From Photobacterium galatheae (GTDB lineage: Bacteria; Pseudomonadota; Gammaproteobacteria; Enterobacterales; Vibrionaceae), in contig NZ_JMIB01000037.1 in NCBI RefSeq assembly GCF_000695255.1, forward strand, positions 20,074 to 84,073: a DNA stretch of 64,000 nt, written 5' to 3'. A program made the translations under genes and the position numbers. The notes under the pieces are model-generated. The model worked only from the letters and a program-made list of their open reading frames with translations. It was not told the DNA's origin and searched no databases. Shown here piece after piece: positions 20,027 to 28,526 of the stretch. Positions within the stretch are counted from its first letter, which is position 1. Each line of letters begins with the position of its first letter.

Positions 20027-22651
20027 ATGACACAGACTCAATCTGATACCCCGCTCAACGGGGACAACATTCATCCGTTACGTGATGCGCTGAAGCAGGA
20101 ACTGGAACAATTCAACGCGCAACAGCAATTACTGTTTGCCCAGCACGTGCCGGTCACCGAACTGGTCGAGGCCCGTGCAGCATGTATTGACGGTCTGCTC
20201 CGTCATCTCTGGCCGATCTTCGGGCTGGATCAACGGGATGACCTGTCTCTGGTTGCGGTGGGCGGCTATGGCCGGGGGGAACTGCATCCACTGTCCGATG
20301 TCGATATTCTCCTGCTGAGCAGCTCACCACTGGATACCCATACCGGGAAACAAATCAGTGAATTTCTGACGCTCTTGTGGGATCTCAAGCTGGAAGTCGG
20401 CCACAGCGTCCGTACCATTGAAGAATGCATCAATATAGGTCTGGAAGATCTGACAGTGGCCACCAACCTGCAGGAAGCCCGCCTGTTATGTGGCAGTGAA
20501 GACAGCTTTCAGCAACTTCAGGAGCAGATCAACTCAGGTAAATTCTGGCCCAGCGAAGCCTTTTACCGTGCCAAAGTGGAAGAACAACGGGTACGACATG
20601 CCCGCTACCACGACACCACTTACAATCTGGAACCAGACATTAAATCCAGCCCCGGTGGCCTGCGCGACATTCATACCCTGAGCTGGGTTGCCCGCCGCCA
20701 CTTTGGTGCCACCAACCTGCTGGAAATGAGCCGGTTTGGCTTTCTGACCGATGCAGAATACCGCGAACTCTATGAATGTCAGGCTTCTTTGTGGCGGATT
20801 CGTTTTGCCCTGCACAGTGAACTGAAGCGTTACGATAACCGGCTCACGTTCGGGCATCAGGCATCAGTCGCTCAAAAGCTGGGCTACACCGGCGAAGGTA
20901 ATAAACCCGTTGAAATGATGATGAAAGAATTCTACCGCACCCTGCGCCGGGTCGCCGAACTTAACAAAATGCTGCTGCAACTGTTTGATCAGGCCATTCT
21001 GAAGAACGGCAACGCACAAAACACCGTCGAGCTGGATGACGATTTCCGGCTGGTCGGCCCGCTGATTGAAGCGCGCAAACCCGCCCTATTTCAGGCACGC
21101 CCGGAAACAATTCTGGATATGTTCCTGCATGTGGCGCGCAACTCAGAGATTGACGGTATTTCCGCCCCCACCCTGCGCCAGCTACGAACCGCCCGCCGCC
21201 GTCTCAACCGTTTTCTGGTCGATATCCCGGCTGCGCGCGAGAAGTTCATGGAACTGGTCCGTCAGCCCAATGCGCTCAACAAGGCTTTTCGGCTGATGCA
21301 CCGCCATGGGGTACTGGCCGCCTACCTGCCACAATGGAGCCAGATTGTCGGTCAGATGCAGTTCGATCTCTTCCACGTGTATACCGTGGACGAGCACAGC
21401 GTGCGCCTGCTCAAGCACATGAATAAATTCAGCGATCCTGCCAACCGGGAACTACACCCGATTTGCTGCGAAGTTTATCCGCGGATCATCAAAAAAGAAC
21501 TGCTGATCCTGGCTGCGATTTTCCACGACATCGCCAAAGGACGCGGTGGCGACCATTCCGAGCTTGGGGCCGACGATGCCTATACTTTCTGCATCAATCA
21601 TGGCCTGTCACGTCCTGAAGCCAATCTGGTAACCTGGCTGGTCAAAAACCATCTGCTGATGTCCGTCACGGCCCAGCGTCGCGACATCTATGATCCGGAT
21701 GTCATTACTGAATTCGCCAAAGTCGTCCGTGATGAAGAACGGCTGGATTACCTGATCTGTCTGACTGTGGCTGACATCTGCGCCACCAATCAGGAACTTT
21801 GGAACAGCTGGAAACGGACTCTGCTGGCAGAGCTTTACTATTCCACGCAGAAAGCACTCCGCCGCGGTCTGGAAAATCCGCCGGATGTCCGGGAACGAAT
21901 TCGTCATAATCAGCAGATGGCTTCAGCCTTACTGCGCAGCCAGGGATTTGCACAGCGTGAAGTCGATGTACTCTGGCAACGCTTTAAGGCCGACTACTTC
22001 CTGCGTCATACCCACCAGCAGATCGCCTGGCATGCCGAGGCCCTGCTGAAGCACGATGACCCGAATGCACCGCTGATCCTGATCAGTAAGAAACCAACCC
22101 GTGGCGGCACAGAAGTCTTCGTGTACAGCCCGGATAAAGCAAAACTCTTTGCGATTGTGGTTGCTGAACTGGATAAAAAGAATCTCAGCGTGCATGACGC
22201 CCAGATCATGACCAGCAGAGACGGCTATACCCTGGATACTTTTATGGTGCTGGATCCGAATGGTGACCCGCTGACAGAGAATCGCCATACGATGGTGCGG
22301 GAAGCCCTGATTCACGCACTGGAAACCATGAGTACGACACGACGCCACAAACGGCCATCCCGTAAACTGCGACATTTTCACGTGAAAACTCAGGTTGACT
22401 TTCTGCCGACCAAAACCGGCAAGAAAACAATGATGGAACTGGTCGCGCTGGACATGCCTGGCCTGCTGGCCCGGATTGGCTCGGTCTTTGCTGATCAGAA
22501 CGTCAGCCTGCAGGCTGCAAAAATCACCACCATTGGTGAACGGGCGGAAGACTTTTTCATTCTGGTGAATGAAGCCGGCCAGCAACTGTCGCCCGAACAG
22601 GAACAGACGCTGAAAGCAGCACTGATTGAACGCATTGACGAAGCTGCCTGA
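20027..22651 (+). CDS. glnD: Bifunctional uridylyltransferase/uridylyl-removing enzyme
   Basis: 874 aa nitrogen sensor that uridylylates PII (GlnB/GlnK) when glutamine is low and removes UMP when it is high. The nucleotidyltransferase motif GGYGRGELHPLSDVD is at residues 79-93. The HD hydrolase domain appears as AAIFHDIAKGRGGDHSELG near residue 510. Two C-terminal ACT domains (FVYSPDKAKLFAIVV and LVALDMPGLLARIGSVF) bind glutamine. The length and domain order are normal for the family. Confidence 0.98.
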   Translation: MTQTQSDTPLNGDNIHPLRDALKQELEQFNAQQQLLFAQHVPVTELVEARAACIDGLLRHLWPIFGLDQRDDLSLVAVGGYGRGELHPLSDVDILLLSSSPLDTHTGKQISEFLTLLWDLKLEVGHSVRTIEECINIGLEDLTVATNLQEARLLCGSEDSFQQLQEQINSGKFWPSEAFYRAKVEEQRVRHARYHDTTYNLEPDIKSSPGGLRDIHTLSWVARRHFGATNLLEMSRFGFLTDAEYRELYECQASLWRIRFALHSELKRYDNRLTFGHQASVAQKLGYTGEGNKPVEMMMKEFYRTLRRVAELNKMLLQLFDQAILKNGNAQNTVELDDDFRLVGPLIEARKPALFQARPETILDMFLHVARNSEIDGISAPTLRQLRTARRRLNRFLVDIPAAREKFMELVRQPNALNKAFRLMHRHGVLAAYLPQWSQIVGQMQFDLFHVYTVDEHSVRLLKHMNKFSDPANRELHPICCEVYPRIIKKELLILAAIFHDIAKGRGGDHSELGADDAYTFCINHGLSRPEANLVTWLVKNHLLMSVTAQRRDIYDPDVITEFAKVVRDEERLDYLICLTVADICATNQELWNSWKRTLLAELYYSTQKALRRGLENPPDVRERIRHNQQMASALLRSQGFAQREVDVLWQRFKADYFLRHTHQQIAWHAEALLKHDDPNAPLILISKKPTRGGTEVFVYSPDKAKLFAIVVAELDKKNLSVHDAQIMTSRDGYTLDTFMVLDPNGDPLTENRHTMVREALIHALETMSTTRRHKRPSRKLRHFHVKTQVDFLPTKTGKKTMMELVALDMPGLLARIGSVFADQNVSLQAAKITTIGERAEDFFILVNEAGQQLSPEQEQTLKAALIERIDEAA

Positions 22652-22655
22652 TCTC

Positions 22656-22706
22656 GCCCGCCCGTCCGCCCAGTTTTGCGAACAGGCGGGCGGGCTCTTG
22701 ATTTTC
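22656..22706 (+). terminator. Probable terminator after glnD
   Basis: GC-rich arms GCCCGCCCG / CGGGCGGGC (9 bp) lie 22 nt apart just past the glnD stop. They are followed by TCTTGATTTTCC. The T-run is interrupted. Confidence 0.55.
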
Positions 22707-22855
22707 CTCGTACAGATTCTGCGCTGGGTTCAAGATTTGCCCCGAATTAATTGCTAGAGTAATTCCATCCTGCATCAATCAATACTGCTCATTACGCCAC
22801 CTGCCGCATATTGTTGTATTGGATGCGAAGCTTGACTGAATCATAAGAGGCCGCC

Positions 22856-23236
22856 ATGTATCCGAACCTTACCAGCCTGGGCATTGAACACCCTGAACGC
22901 ATTGAGAGCTATAGCCTGCGTCAGGAAGCCGCAAACGATATTCTGAAGATCTATTTTGCAAAACAGAAAGGAGAGCTTTTTGCCAAGAGCATGAAGTTCA
23001 AATTCCCACGCCAAACCCGCTCTGTAGTCGTCAACAGTGGCAACCGGGAAGCAAAAGAGTTTTCGGAAATCAACCGTAATCTGACGTTTGTCACCGATGA
23101 ACTGGACCGAATCACCAACAAGCGCCATAGCGATGTCGACATCAAGAAAAAAATTCTGACCGATTTACGCCACCTGGAGCAAGTTGTCACCCATAAGATT
23201 GCCGAGATCGAAGCCGATCTGGCAAAACTGAAATGA
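22856..23236 (+). CDS. DUF3461 family protein
   Basis: 126 aa. Matches the DUF3461 family, beginning [21 protein letters not shown]. The function is unknown. It is a soluble, highly charged protein with a helical C terminus ([14 protein letters not shown] onward). I see no signal peptide, membrane segment or cysteine. It stands alone between glnD and yqcA, with a hairpin after it. Confidence 0.85.
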   Translation: MYPNLTSLGIEHPERIESYSLRQEAANDILKIYFAKQKGELFAKSMKFKFPRQTRSVVVNSGNREAKEFSEINRNLTFVTDELDRITNKRHSDVDIKKKILTDLRHLEQVVTHKIAEIEADLAKLK

Positions 23237-23252
23237 AATCATCAACAGAACG

Positions 23253-23290
23253 GATGCCGCTGGGAAACAGCGGCATCGCATGTTTATTTC
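23253..23290 (+). terminator. Hairpin after the DUF3461 gene
   Basis: A perfect 10-bp stem GATGCCGCTG / CAGCGGCATC with a 5-nt loop, followed by GCATGTTTATTT. The T-run is weak. It lies between convergent genes. Confidence 0.5.
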
Positions 23291-23739
23291 ACTTTCTTCA
23301 TGAAATTTTTCAACCAGGGAAGCGCCGCCTCGACCGCGTCAAAATGCACGCAGGCATCAATATCCAGCCGCTCTGTCACAGATTTTGCCTGCAGTTCCTG
23401 TAGCAGCGCATCAAATCGACGACCACCACCACAGTATCTGTCTTCACCATAGCTGGAATCCCCCATGGCAATCACACCATAGTTCAGTGCCGGCATCAGC
23501 GGAAACTGATCATTGAGCGCGCTAAACAGCGGCAACAGATTTTCCGGAATTTCGCCCTGTCCTGTGGTCGAAGTAATCACCAGCGCCACCTGATCGCGAT
23601 AAGCGAGGAAATCTTCCAGACTGGGTTCAACAAACATTTCGGCCTGATGACCATTGGCTTTCAGCTCACTGACGACTTCCTCAGCAACTTCTTCAGCCCC
23701 ACCAAACACCGACCCCACAAACACACCAATATTCGCCAT
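23284..23739 (-). CDS. yqcA: Flavodoxin (YqcA/MioC type)
   Basis: About 151 aa single-domain flavodoxin that binds FMN and carries electrons. The N-terminal phosphate-binding loop region GVFVGSVFGGAEEVAEEV and the aromatic/STTGQGEIPENL loop are visible. I start at MANIGVF rather than at a GTG three codons upstream. It lies downstream of truC on the same strand, as in E. coli yqcC-truC-yqcA. Its electron partner is unknown. Confidence 0.85.
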   Translation of the reverse strand: MANIGVFVGSVFGGAEEVAEEVVSELKANGHQAEMFVEPSLEDFLAYRDQVALVITSTTGQGEIPENLLPLFSALNDQFPLMPALNYGVIAMGDSSYGEDRYCGGGRRFDALLQELQAKSVTERLDIDACVHFDAVEAALPWLKNFMKKVK

Positions 23740-23815
23740 CAAAGTCACGCCTCACTCCCTGTTTTAAAATCAATGACCTGCGCTTACTCTGGCGTGGGTT
23801 ACGGCCAGATGCAAG

Positions 23816-24667
23816 TCACGATTGCAATTGCGCGATCCCGTTGTCAAAAATGCTATCAGCGTCCAGGCTGGATATCGGCCAGTCGAACGCCTGCATCACC
23901 CGTTGCCAGGTTTCATCAACGGCCGCACGAATCTTTAGAGTCTGACCGGTCACCGGGTGAATTAATTCCAGCGCCGATGCATGCAACATCAGGCGGTGGC
24001 AATCAAACTGCTCCCGGAACATTCGGTTATGCCGCCCGTCACCGTGATTCACATCTCCAATAATATGATGGCTGAGATGATGCATATGACGGCGCAACTG
24101 GTGCTTACGCCCAGTCTCCGGTTTCATTTCCACCAGGGTGTAGCGGCTGGTCGCATAACGGCCGACAGCAATGGGCATTTCCACTTTCGCAACCGGCCGA
24201 TAAGCCGTCACCGCTTCCTGTGGTGCTTTATCCTGACGGGCGCGTTTATCGTCAAGCTTGTCCAGCTCCTCTTTGAGCGGGTAATCCAGCACCGCCGCTT
24301 CTTTCACCCAGCCGCGCACCACCGCATGATAGGTTTTCTTCACCTCGCGACCGGCAAATTTCGGCATCATCTGCGCTGCCATTTCACTCGACAGCGCAAA
24401 CAGCAGCACGCCGGATGTTGGCCGATCAAGGCGATGTAACGGGAACACATGCTGCCCGCCCAGCTGATCACGCAGCGTCTGCATCACAAAGCGAGTCTCA
24501 TGGCGATCCAGCCAGGAGCGGTGTACCAGCATGCCGGATGGCTTATTCACAGCCACCAGATATTCATCCTGATACAGGATTTCCAGCTCCAATGGGGGCT
24601 CTGTCCTTGTTTCAGGCATCAATTCAGGCATCGTTTCAGAGAGAGCTTCAGACATGGTTTCACTCAT
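23816..24667 (-). CDS. truC: tRNA pseudouridine(65) synthase
   Basis: 283 aa RluA-family pseudouridine synthase that modifies U65 in tRNA-Ile1 and tRNA-Asp. The catalytic Asp is in HRLDRPTSGVLL. ILYQDEYLVAVNKPSG and TGRKHQLRRHMHHL are family blocks. Compared with E. coli TruC, which starts right at the ILYQDE block, this protein has about 27 extra N-terminal residues made of Ser-Glu-Thr-Met repeats. The ATG overlaps the yqcC stop as ATGA, which supports the longer start. Confidence 0.93.
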   Translation of the reverse strand: MSETMSEALSETMPELMPETRTEPPLELEILYQDEYLVAVNKPSGMLVHRSWLDRHETRFVMQTLRDQLGGQHVFPLHRLDRPTSGVLLFALSSEMAAQMMPKFAGREVKKTYHAVVRGWVKEAAVLDYPLKEELDKLDDKRARQDKAPQEAVTAYRPVAKVEMPIAVGRYATSRYTLVEMKPETGRKHQLRRHMHHLSHHIIGDVNHGDGRHNRMFREQFDCHRLMLHASALELIHPVTGQTLKIRAAVDETWQRVMQAFDWPISSLDADSIFDNGIAQLQS

Positions 24668-24990
24668 TGAATCGCGCCTCCCAGCCAGTGATCCAGGTCA
24701 CTGATCACCGGCAATACACCGACCAGCGCCGGGGTCAGTTTCGCGGCTTCTTCTGCATAAGGATAAATACTGAACTGCGTCGGCAACGGCAGGCGTTCTG
24801 CCACCAGATGATGCATTCGTGGCAGGAAAATCCACTGTAACCATTCAGCACAGCTCAGGGTATCCACGGCAAATGGTAACGTGCTGGCCAGCGCATCTTC
24901 GTCAGGGGATTCATCCTGCCACAGGCCATGCGCACGCAATTGCTGCTCCAGCGCCATCAGCAAACGGGCGGTATTCTCATAAGGATCCAA
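24664..24990 (-). CDS. yqcC: YqcC family protein
   Basis: 108 aa. Matches YqcC, a small helical protein of unknown function found next to truC (E. coli 109 aa). The conserved block SCAEWLQWIFLPRMHHLV is typical. I start at TTG (TTG GAT CCT TAT), with AGGAG about 7 nt upstream. This gives the family length, whereas the longer in-frame reading has an unlikely Cys-rich start. It is coupled to truC by ATGA. Confidence 0.85.
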   Translation of the reverse strand: MDPYENTARLLMALEQQLRAHGLWQDESPDEDALASTLPFAVDTLSCAEWLQWIFLPRMHHLVAERLPLPTQFSIYPYAEEAAKLTPALVGVLPVISDLDHWLGGAIQ

Positions 24991-25122
24991 AACAGTACTC
25001 CTGAAACAAGATGGGCACAGGGATTGACCTCTGCCGGACAACTGGCGCGCAAGGATACCATCTTCTGCTGCAACTCCCTATAATGCGCTCCCATATGCGT
25101 TCAAAACGAGGAGCCCTGTTGC

Positions 25123-26169
25123 ATGTCCATGGATAAATTTCACACCCTGACCCAGTTGCTGGATAACGCTGGCTGCCAGTACAAAATTTTTGATCTTGGC
25201 CGCCGGGTCTGTGAGATCGAGCGTGAGACGTTCAAAGCCGTTGAGGATAACCGTCAGCCCTATCCTTGGCCGATGCAACAGCACGCCCACCTGTCGATTT
25301 CCTTCTGGCAACAGGATAACCCGCCGTGGATCTGGTTTCTGAAACTGCCGCTGGATGAGCGTGGTTTGCTGAAACAAGCCGCCGTCGGGGACTTCATCAA
25401 ATACGTGATTGAAGCCATGGGCGCAACCCTGAATGCTGTGCCAACAGAAGAAGAGTTAGAAAAACTGGCGGCAAATCCTTACACCTTTAAACCCAATGAC
25501 GACAAGTTGGCTATCTTTCATGCGCATCTGCGTCAGCAACTGGCCCTGCCTGCCAGCCAATACTACGAGCACGCACAGCTTTATCTGAGTGGTAAACTGG
25601 ACTGGAACCAATGGCAGGGCGTTGGTTTGCAGGGGTTGGCTGATGTCTGCGCCCGAATGAAACAGGAAAACAATGCCACCTGGTTACGTAAAGCAGTCAA
25701 TCATCTGCCAATGACACCGCTGTATGCTCTGCTGGGCTGTCTGGAGCACTGTGATTTGCCGCCAGCGCTGGCTGAACGACTGGTTGAACGCCTGACGCAG
25801 GAAAGTACGTCTGATGAAGCCGATATCTTTCTGATGACGGCGCTGGTTCGTGCGCTGTCCGGTGCCGAAAGCGAAGTGCTGCATGACACGCTCCGAAAAC
25901 TGCTGAACCAGCCTGCGCTTTGCCATCCGGAGATGATGGTCGCTATTGCCGGCCGATGCTGGAAAGGATTGATCGATACCGAGACTGCCGGGCTTTACCT
26001 GCTGCGTCTGGCACAAACGCAGGACCAAACGCTGTTTAACCAGCTGTTTGCCGATCTGGTCATGCTACCAGCCCTGCGGGGCATCATGCTTCAGGTTCTG
26101 CACCGAGAGGCAAACCCGGAACTGACTGAAGCAATCACCCGCTTACAGCAAGCCGCACGTGGCCAGTAA
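25123..26169 (+). CDS. DUF3549 family protein
   Basis: 348 aa protein that matches the DUF3549 family found in vibrios and relatives. The function is unknown. It starts MSMDKFHTLTQLLDNAGC behind GAGGAG. There is no signal peptide or membrane segment. The second half is almost all helix with HEAT-like spacing (LYALLGCLEHCDLPPALAERL, then repeated leucine-rich helices), suggesting a protein-interaction scaffold. That last point is inference. It is divergent from yqcC and followed 35 bp later by the DUF3301 gene. Confidence 0.8.
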   Translation: MSMDKFHTLTQLLDNAGCQYKIFDLGRRVCEIERETFKAVEDNRQPYPWPMQQHAHLSISFWQQDNPPWIWFLKLPLDERGLLKQAAVGDFIKYVIEAMGATLNAVPTEEELEKLAANPYTFKPNDDKLAIFHAHLRQQLALPASQYYEHAQLYLSGKLDWNQWQGVGLQGLADVCARMKQENNATWLRKAVNHLPMTPLYALLGCLEHCDLPPALAERLVERLTQESTSDEADIFLMTALVRALSGAESEVLHDTLRKLLNQPALCHPEMMVAIAGRCWKGLIDTETAGLYLLRLAQTQDQTLFNQLFADLVMLPALRGIMLQVLHREANPELTEAITRLQQAARGQ

Positions 26170-26204
26170 GCAGCCATTTTCAATATAAGGGATGAGAACC
26201 AAGG

Positions 26205-26507
26205 ATGGATAATTTACTCATGATACTGGCGCTGGCCTTCGCGGGTTACCTGTTCTGGCAGCAACGCCGGCAAAGTGAGCTGGCGCAGCAGTTTATTCAC
26301 CAGCGCTGCCAGCAGCTCGGCTTACAGCTCCTGAGTGTTGCCCGGGGGGCGCATCGCCTGAAAGATGATGATGGCAACTGGACCTGGCAGACGTTGTATC
26401 TGTTCGAATTTTCCGCAGATGGTGCCGATGCCTATCAGGGCTGTGCAACATTCCGGGGCATGAGACCTGTACAGTTTTACGTTCCGCCGCATCATATGCC
26501 GAGTTGA
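26205..26507 (+). CDS. DUF3301 family membrane-anchored protein
   Basis: 100 aa. One N-terminal membrane helix (MDNLLMILALAFAGYLFW) is followed by a short basic Gln/Arg-rich segment and a small soluble domain. The soluble domain contains the WTWQTLYLFEFS motif typical of DUF3301. It probably faces the cytoplasm. The function is unknown. It is likely co-transcribed with the DUF3549 gene and ends about 25 bp before the terminator of the convergent sRNA gene. Confidence 0.8.
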   Translation: MDNLLMILALAFAGYLFWQQRRQSELAQQFIHQRCQQLGLQLLSVARGAHRLKDDDGNWTWQTLYLFEFSADGADAYQGCATFRGMRPVQFYVPPHHMPS

Positions 26508-26532
26508 TGTGCAATTTCTTGACTGTCGACCA

Positions 26533-26562
26533 AATAAAACGGGCGCAACTTGCGTTGCGCCC
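26533..26562 (-). terminator. Terminator of CsrB-type sRNA copy 1
   Basis: On the minus strand GGGCGCAAC, GCAA and GTTGCGCCC form a perfect 9-bp stem with a tetraloop, followed by GTTTTATTT. Confidence 0.9.
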
Positions 26563-26916
26563 TTAGGTCTTACTTGCAGCATTCCCGCTACGATGTGGCT
26601 CCCTGCCTCAATCCGTTGATGCGCCGGAATCCGTCGGCGATATTCCATCTGGCGTTCATCCTGAACGTGTCCGTTGATCTCCTGATCCGTTACTTCATCC
26701 TGAAATAACTCTCTTCGACCTTCCTGGCGGTGTCCCTGCTTTCTTGCTGAAAGTGTCCTGTCTCATCCTGAGCAGCCCCATCCTGGTGACTGCAACCGGC
26801 ATCCTGCCTTGTCCTGAACTATCCTTAGCGCAAGAGCTGTCCTCGCCCTCACTATCATCCCTAACCGACCCTGCTCCCTGGCCGTTATCCTGTTCCAAAA
26901 TGTCGACTCCTTCGAC
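26533..26916 (-). ncRNA. csrB: CsrB-family sRNA, copy 1
   Basis: About 384 nt on the minus strand with no credible reading frame. By hand I count about 24 GGA triplets, many as CAGGATGA or CAGGA, the CsrA-binding type. The predicted 5' end forms GTCG-AAGGAGT-CGAC, a small hairpin presenting AAGGA in its loop, like known CsrB starts. The 3' end is a strong terminator. E. coli csrB also lies between the yqcC and syd genes, so position agrees. It would sequester CsrA and so control carbon storage, motility and quorum-sensing outputs. Confidence 0.9.
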
Positions 26917-26923
26917 ACTTCTA

Positions 26924-26929
26924 AGACTA
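26924..26929 (-). promoter_or_regulatory. Predicted -10 of CsrB-type sRNA copy 1
   Basis: TAGTCT on the minus strand, 7 nt upstream of the predicted first base at 26916. The second copy has the equivalent TAATCT at the same distance, and CGTA(A/G)TCTTA is shared by both. Confidence 0.5.
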
Positions 26930-27086
26930 CGCCAAAACGAAGCCGAACACAGTATGGCGAAACAGCTTAAACACAACACTCTCAGCTTCATCCAAAGGAA
27001 TGCCATACAAGTCATTGTTTAGGCTTATAAATCATGAGAAATGTGCGTAAATCGATAAACAATCAAACTCAGATTTCTCACGATTT

Positions 27087-27104
27087 TGTAAGCGATCTCT
27101 TACA
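27087..27104 (-). promoter_or_regulatory. UvrY/VarA (GacA-type) upstream site for sRNA copy 1
   Basis: TGTAAG-CGATCT-CTTACA, a perfect interrupted palindrome of the GacA/UvrY/VarA binding type. It lies about 171 bp upstream of the predicted sRNA start, the distance range known for csrB activation. Its core, TGTAAGCGATCTCT, is repeated upstream of copy 2. Confidence 0.8.
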
Positions 27105-27281
27105 AGAAGGCGGGCAAAATCAGAAACATTTTCATGCACCAATGTTTATATTCTGAAACAAGCATACAGACTGCTCATCAGACAGACACTCGTCCGCGAA
27201 ACTCAGTGCAATTCGATTCAATTGAAAAGATAAATCAGAAAATAAAATGGCAGGTTTCAGTGAAGCTGGCAGATCGCCAAT

Positions 27282-27312
27282 AAAAGAATGGGCGCAACTG
27301 ACGCTGCGCCCT
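27282..27312 (-). terminator. Terminator of CsrB-type sRNA copy 2
   Basis: On the minus strand GGGCGCAGC, GTCA and GTTGCGCCC pair over 9 positions (one G-U), followed by ATTCTTTTAT. Confidence 0.85.
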
Positions 27313-27660
27313 TAGGTCTTACCTGTAGCATCCTACTACGATGGTGCTCCCTGCATCATTCCTTTGTATGCTGAATCCTTCAGCGCATCCTTTATTGAAC
27401 TTCATCCTGAAGTTGTTCCTTGGTCTCCTGACCCGCTAACCCATCCTGAGTTAACTCTCAACAGCCTTCCTGGCGGTGTCCATCGCTTCAGTCCTGAAGC
27501 ATCATCCTTGTGTCATCCTGACGGCAAACATCCCGTTTGCACTGATCGCGTCCTGCAATCTCCGAATCGTCCCTGTCAGTTTTCTTCCTGAAAACCTGTC
27601 TCGTCCTGAGACCGCCGAATCCGTGGCGTCAGTTCCTGTTCCGTGTCAGTTCCTTCCGAC
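27282..27660 (-). ncRNA. csrB: CsrB-family sRNA, copy 2
   Basis: About 379 nt, tandem to and upstream of copy 1 on the same strand. About 25 GGA triplets by hand count, with repeated CAGGATGA-type motifs. The 5' end GTCGGAAGGAACTGACA resembles that of copy 1. The last part, GTAAGACCTAAGGGCGC, is identical in both copies, while the middles have diverged. Vibrios usually carry two to four CsrB-type RNAs that act redundantly on CsrA, so two copies are expected. Tandem placement suggests local duplication. Confidence 0.9.
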
Positions 27661-27667
27661 AGGGTTA

Positions 27668-27673
27668 AGATTA
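27668..27673 (-). promoter_or_regulatory. Predicted -10 of CsrB-type sRNA copy 2
   Basis: TAATCT on the minus strand, 7 nt before the predicted first base at 27660. Confidence 0.5.
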
Positions 27674-27832
27674 CGCGATATCCGGCTCAGAACAAGCGCC
27701 TGTCTGACGAGATGATTTCAGGTGATATAAATATCAAGAACAAAAAAATACCATAAGACACTGAAATAAAATGACTTTACATTCAAGAGTGAGTCATCCT
27801 CGACAAAAGAACCTCAAATTCTCCTACATGTT

Positions 27833-27850
27833 TGTAAGCGATCTCTCACA
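27833..27850 (-). promoter_or_regulatory. UvrY/VarA (GacA-type) upstream site for sRNA copy 2
   Basis: TGTAAG-CGATCT-CTCACA, with the same spacer as the copy 1 site but one base off in the second half-site. It lies about 173 bp upstream of the predicted start, almost exactly the copy 1 spacing. Confidence 0.75.
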
Positions 27851-27918
27851 AAGGTCTCAGACGAAATGCCGATGATTCCCCACTATACTTAAGCAAACAC
27901 GACTAGGGGAATGTCACT

Positions 27919-28149
27919 ATGGAAACTTTCAGCCACGATTTACCAAGCCTGTTCAATCAGTTAGGCTTAAATTCATCCAAAGACTCCATTGAAAGCTTTA
28001 TTCGGGAGCATCATTTACAGCAGAATGAAAAAATCTCCCAGGCCGATTTCTGGCAGCCCGCCCAGCGGCGGTTTCTGAATGAATCGATCGCTGAAGATGC
28101 CGATTGGTGCGAAGTGATTGATCAATTAGATGCGTTGCTACGAAAATAA
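27919..28149 (+). CDS. DUF2789 family protein
   Basis: 76 aa, beginning METFSHDLPSLFNQLGL, which matches DUF2789. These are small soluble proteins of unknown function, probably all-helical (KISQADFWQPAQRRFLNESI). It lies 31 bp upstream of the next small gene on the same strand. Its promoter region also contains the copy 2 UvrY-type site (27833-27850), about 70 bp from the ATG, so shared control is possible. Confidence 0.82.
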   Translation: METFSHDLPSLFNQLGLNSSKDSIESFIREHHLQQNEKISQADFWQPAQRRFLNESIAEDADWCEVIDQLDALLRK

Positions 28150-28180
28150 GGCAACGATCCCTCAATTTCAGGAAGAAATG

Positions 28181-28468
28181 ATGCCCTCTGCAATAACCGA
28201 AGCATTAGAACGTGCCATTCAAAGCCTGATGACCGAAGGTAAAGAGCCAACCGTGGCGCTGGTGAAAGCCCGCCTTCGCGAACCTCTGCCGATGCCCGTC
28301 ATCATTCAGGCCATCAAGAGCTGGAAACAGCACGCCAAAGTGCCGAAAATCACGGAAACACAGGCAGCCCCCGTCAGCGACAGCGAACGGATTGCTCAGC
28401 TTGAAGCGCAAGTTGCCACCCTGACCACACGCCTCGCAGCACTGGAGCAGGTCATCCAGGCCAAATAA
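28181..28468 (+). CDS. Small protein with KfrA-like N-terminal domain and coiled-coil tail
   Basis: 95 aa. I start at the second of two adjacent ATGs (MPSAITEALERAI), which sits 5 nt from AGGAAG. Residues 1-50 resemble the KfrA-type DNA-binding N terminus (EGKEPTVALVKARL then IIQAIKSWKQ). Residues 60-95 form a heptad-like coiled-coil (IAQLEAQVATLTTRLAALEQ). It could be a small nucleoid or regulatory protein, but the family call is tentative. It follows the DUF2789 gene. Confidence 0.7.
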   Translation: MPSAITEALERAIQSLMTEGKEPTVALVKARLREPLPMPVIIQAIKSWKQHAKVPKITETQAAPVSDSERIAQLEAQVATLTTRLAALEQVIQAK

Positions 28469-28482
28469 TCTCTTCTGTGAAA

Positions 28483-28520
28483 ATGAAAAACGCCCGCTTT
28501 GTTCTGAAGACGGGCGTTTG
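28483..28520 (-). terminator. Bidirectional terminator between convergent genes
   Basis: A 9-bp stem AAACGCCCG / CGGGCGTTT with a 14-nt loop. On the minus strand it is followed by TTCATTTTC, so it mainly ends the DUF2310 gene. On the plus strand it can serve the KfrA-like gene. Confidence 0.7.
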
Positions 28521-28526
28521 ACACAC

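Noticed and set aside
26695..27715. Several open frames of 70-110 codons in the csrB interval
   Set aside because: They are rich in Ser/Pro/Leu from repeated CCT motifs, overlap each other on both strands, and coincide with the sRNA genes and terminators.
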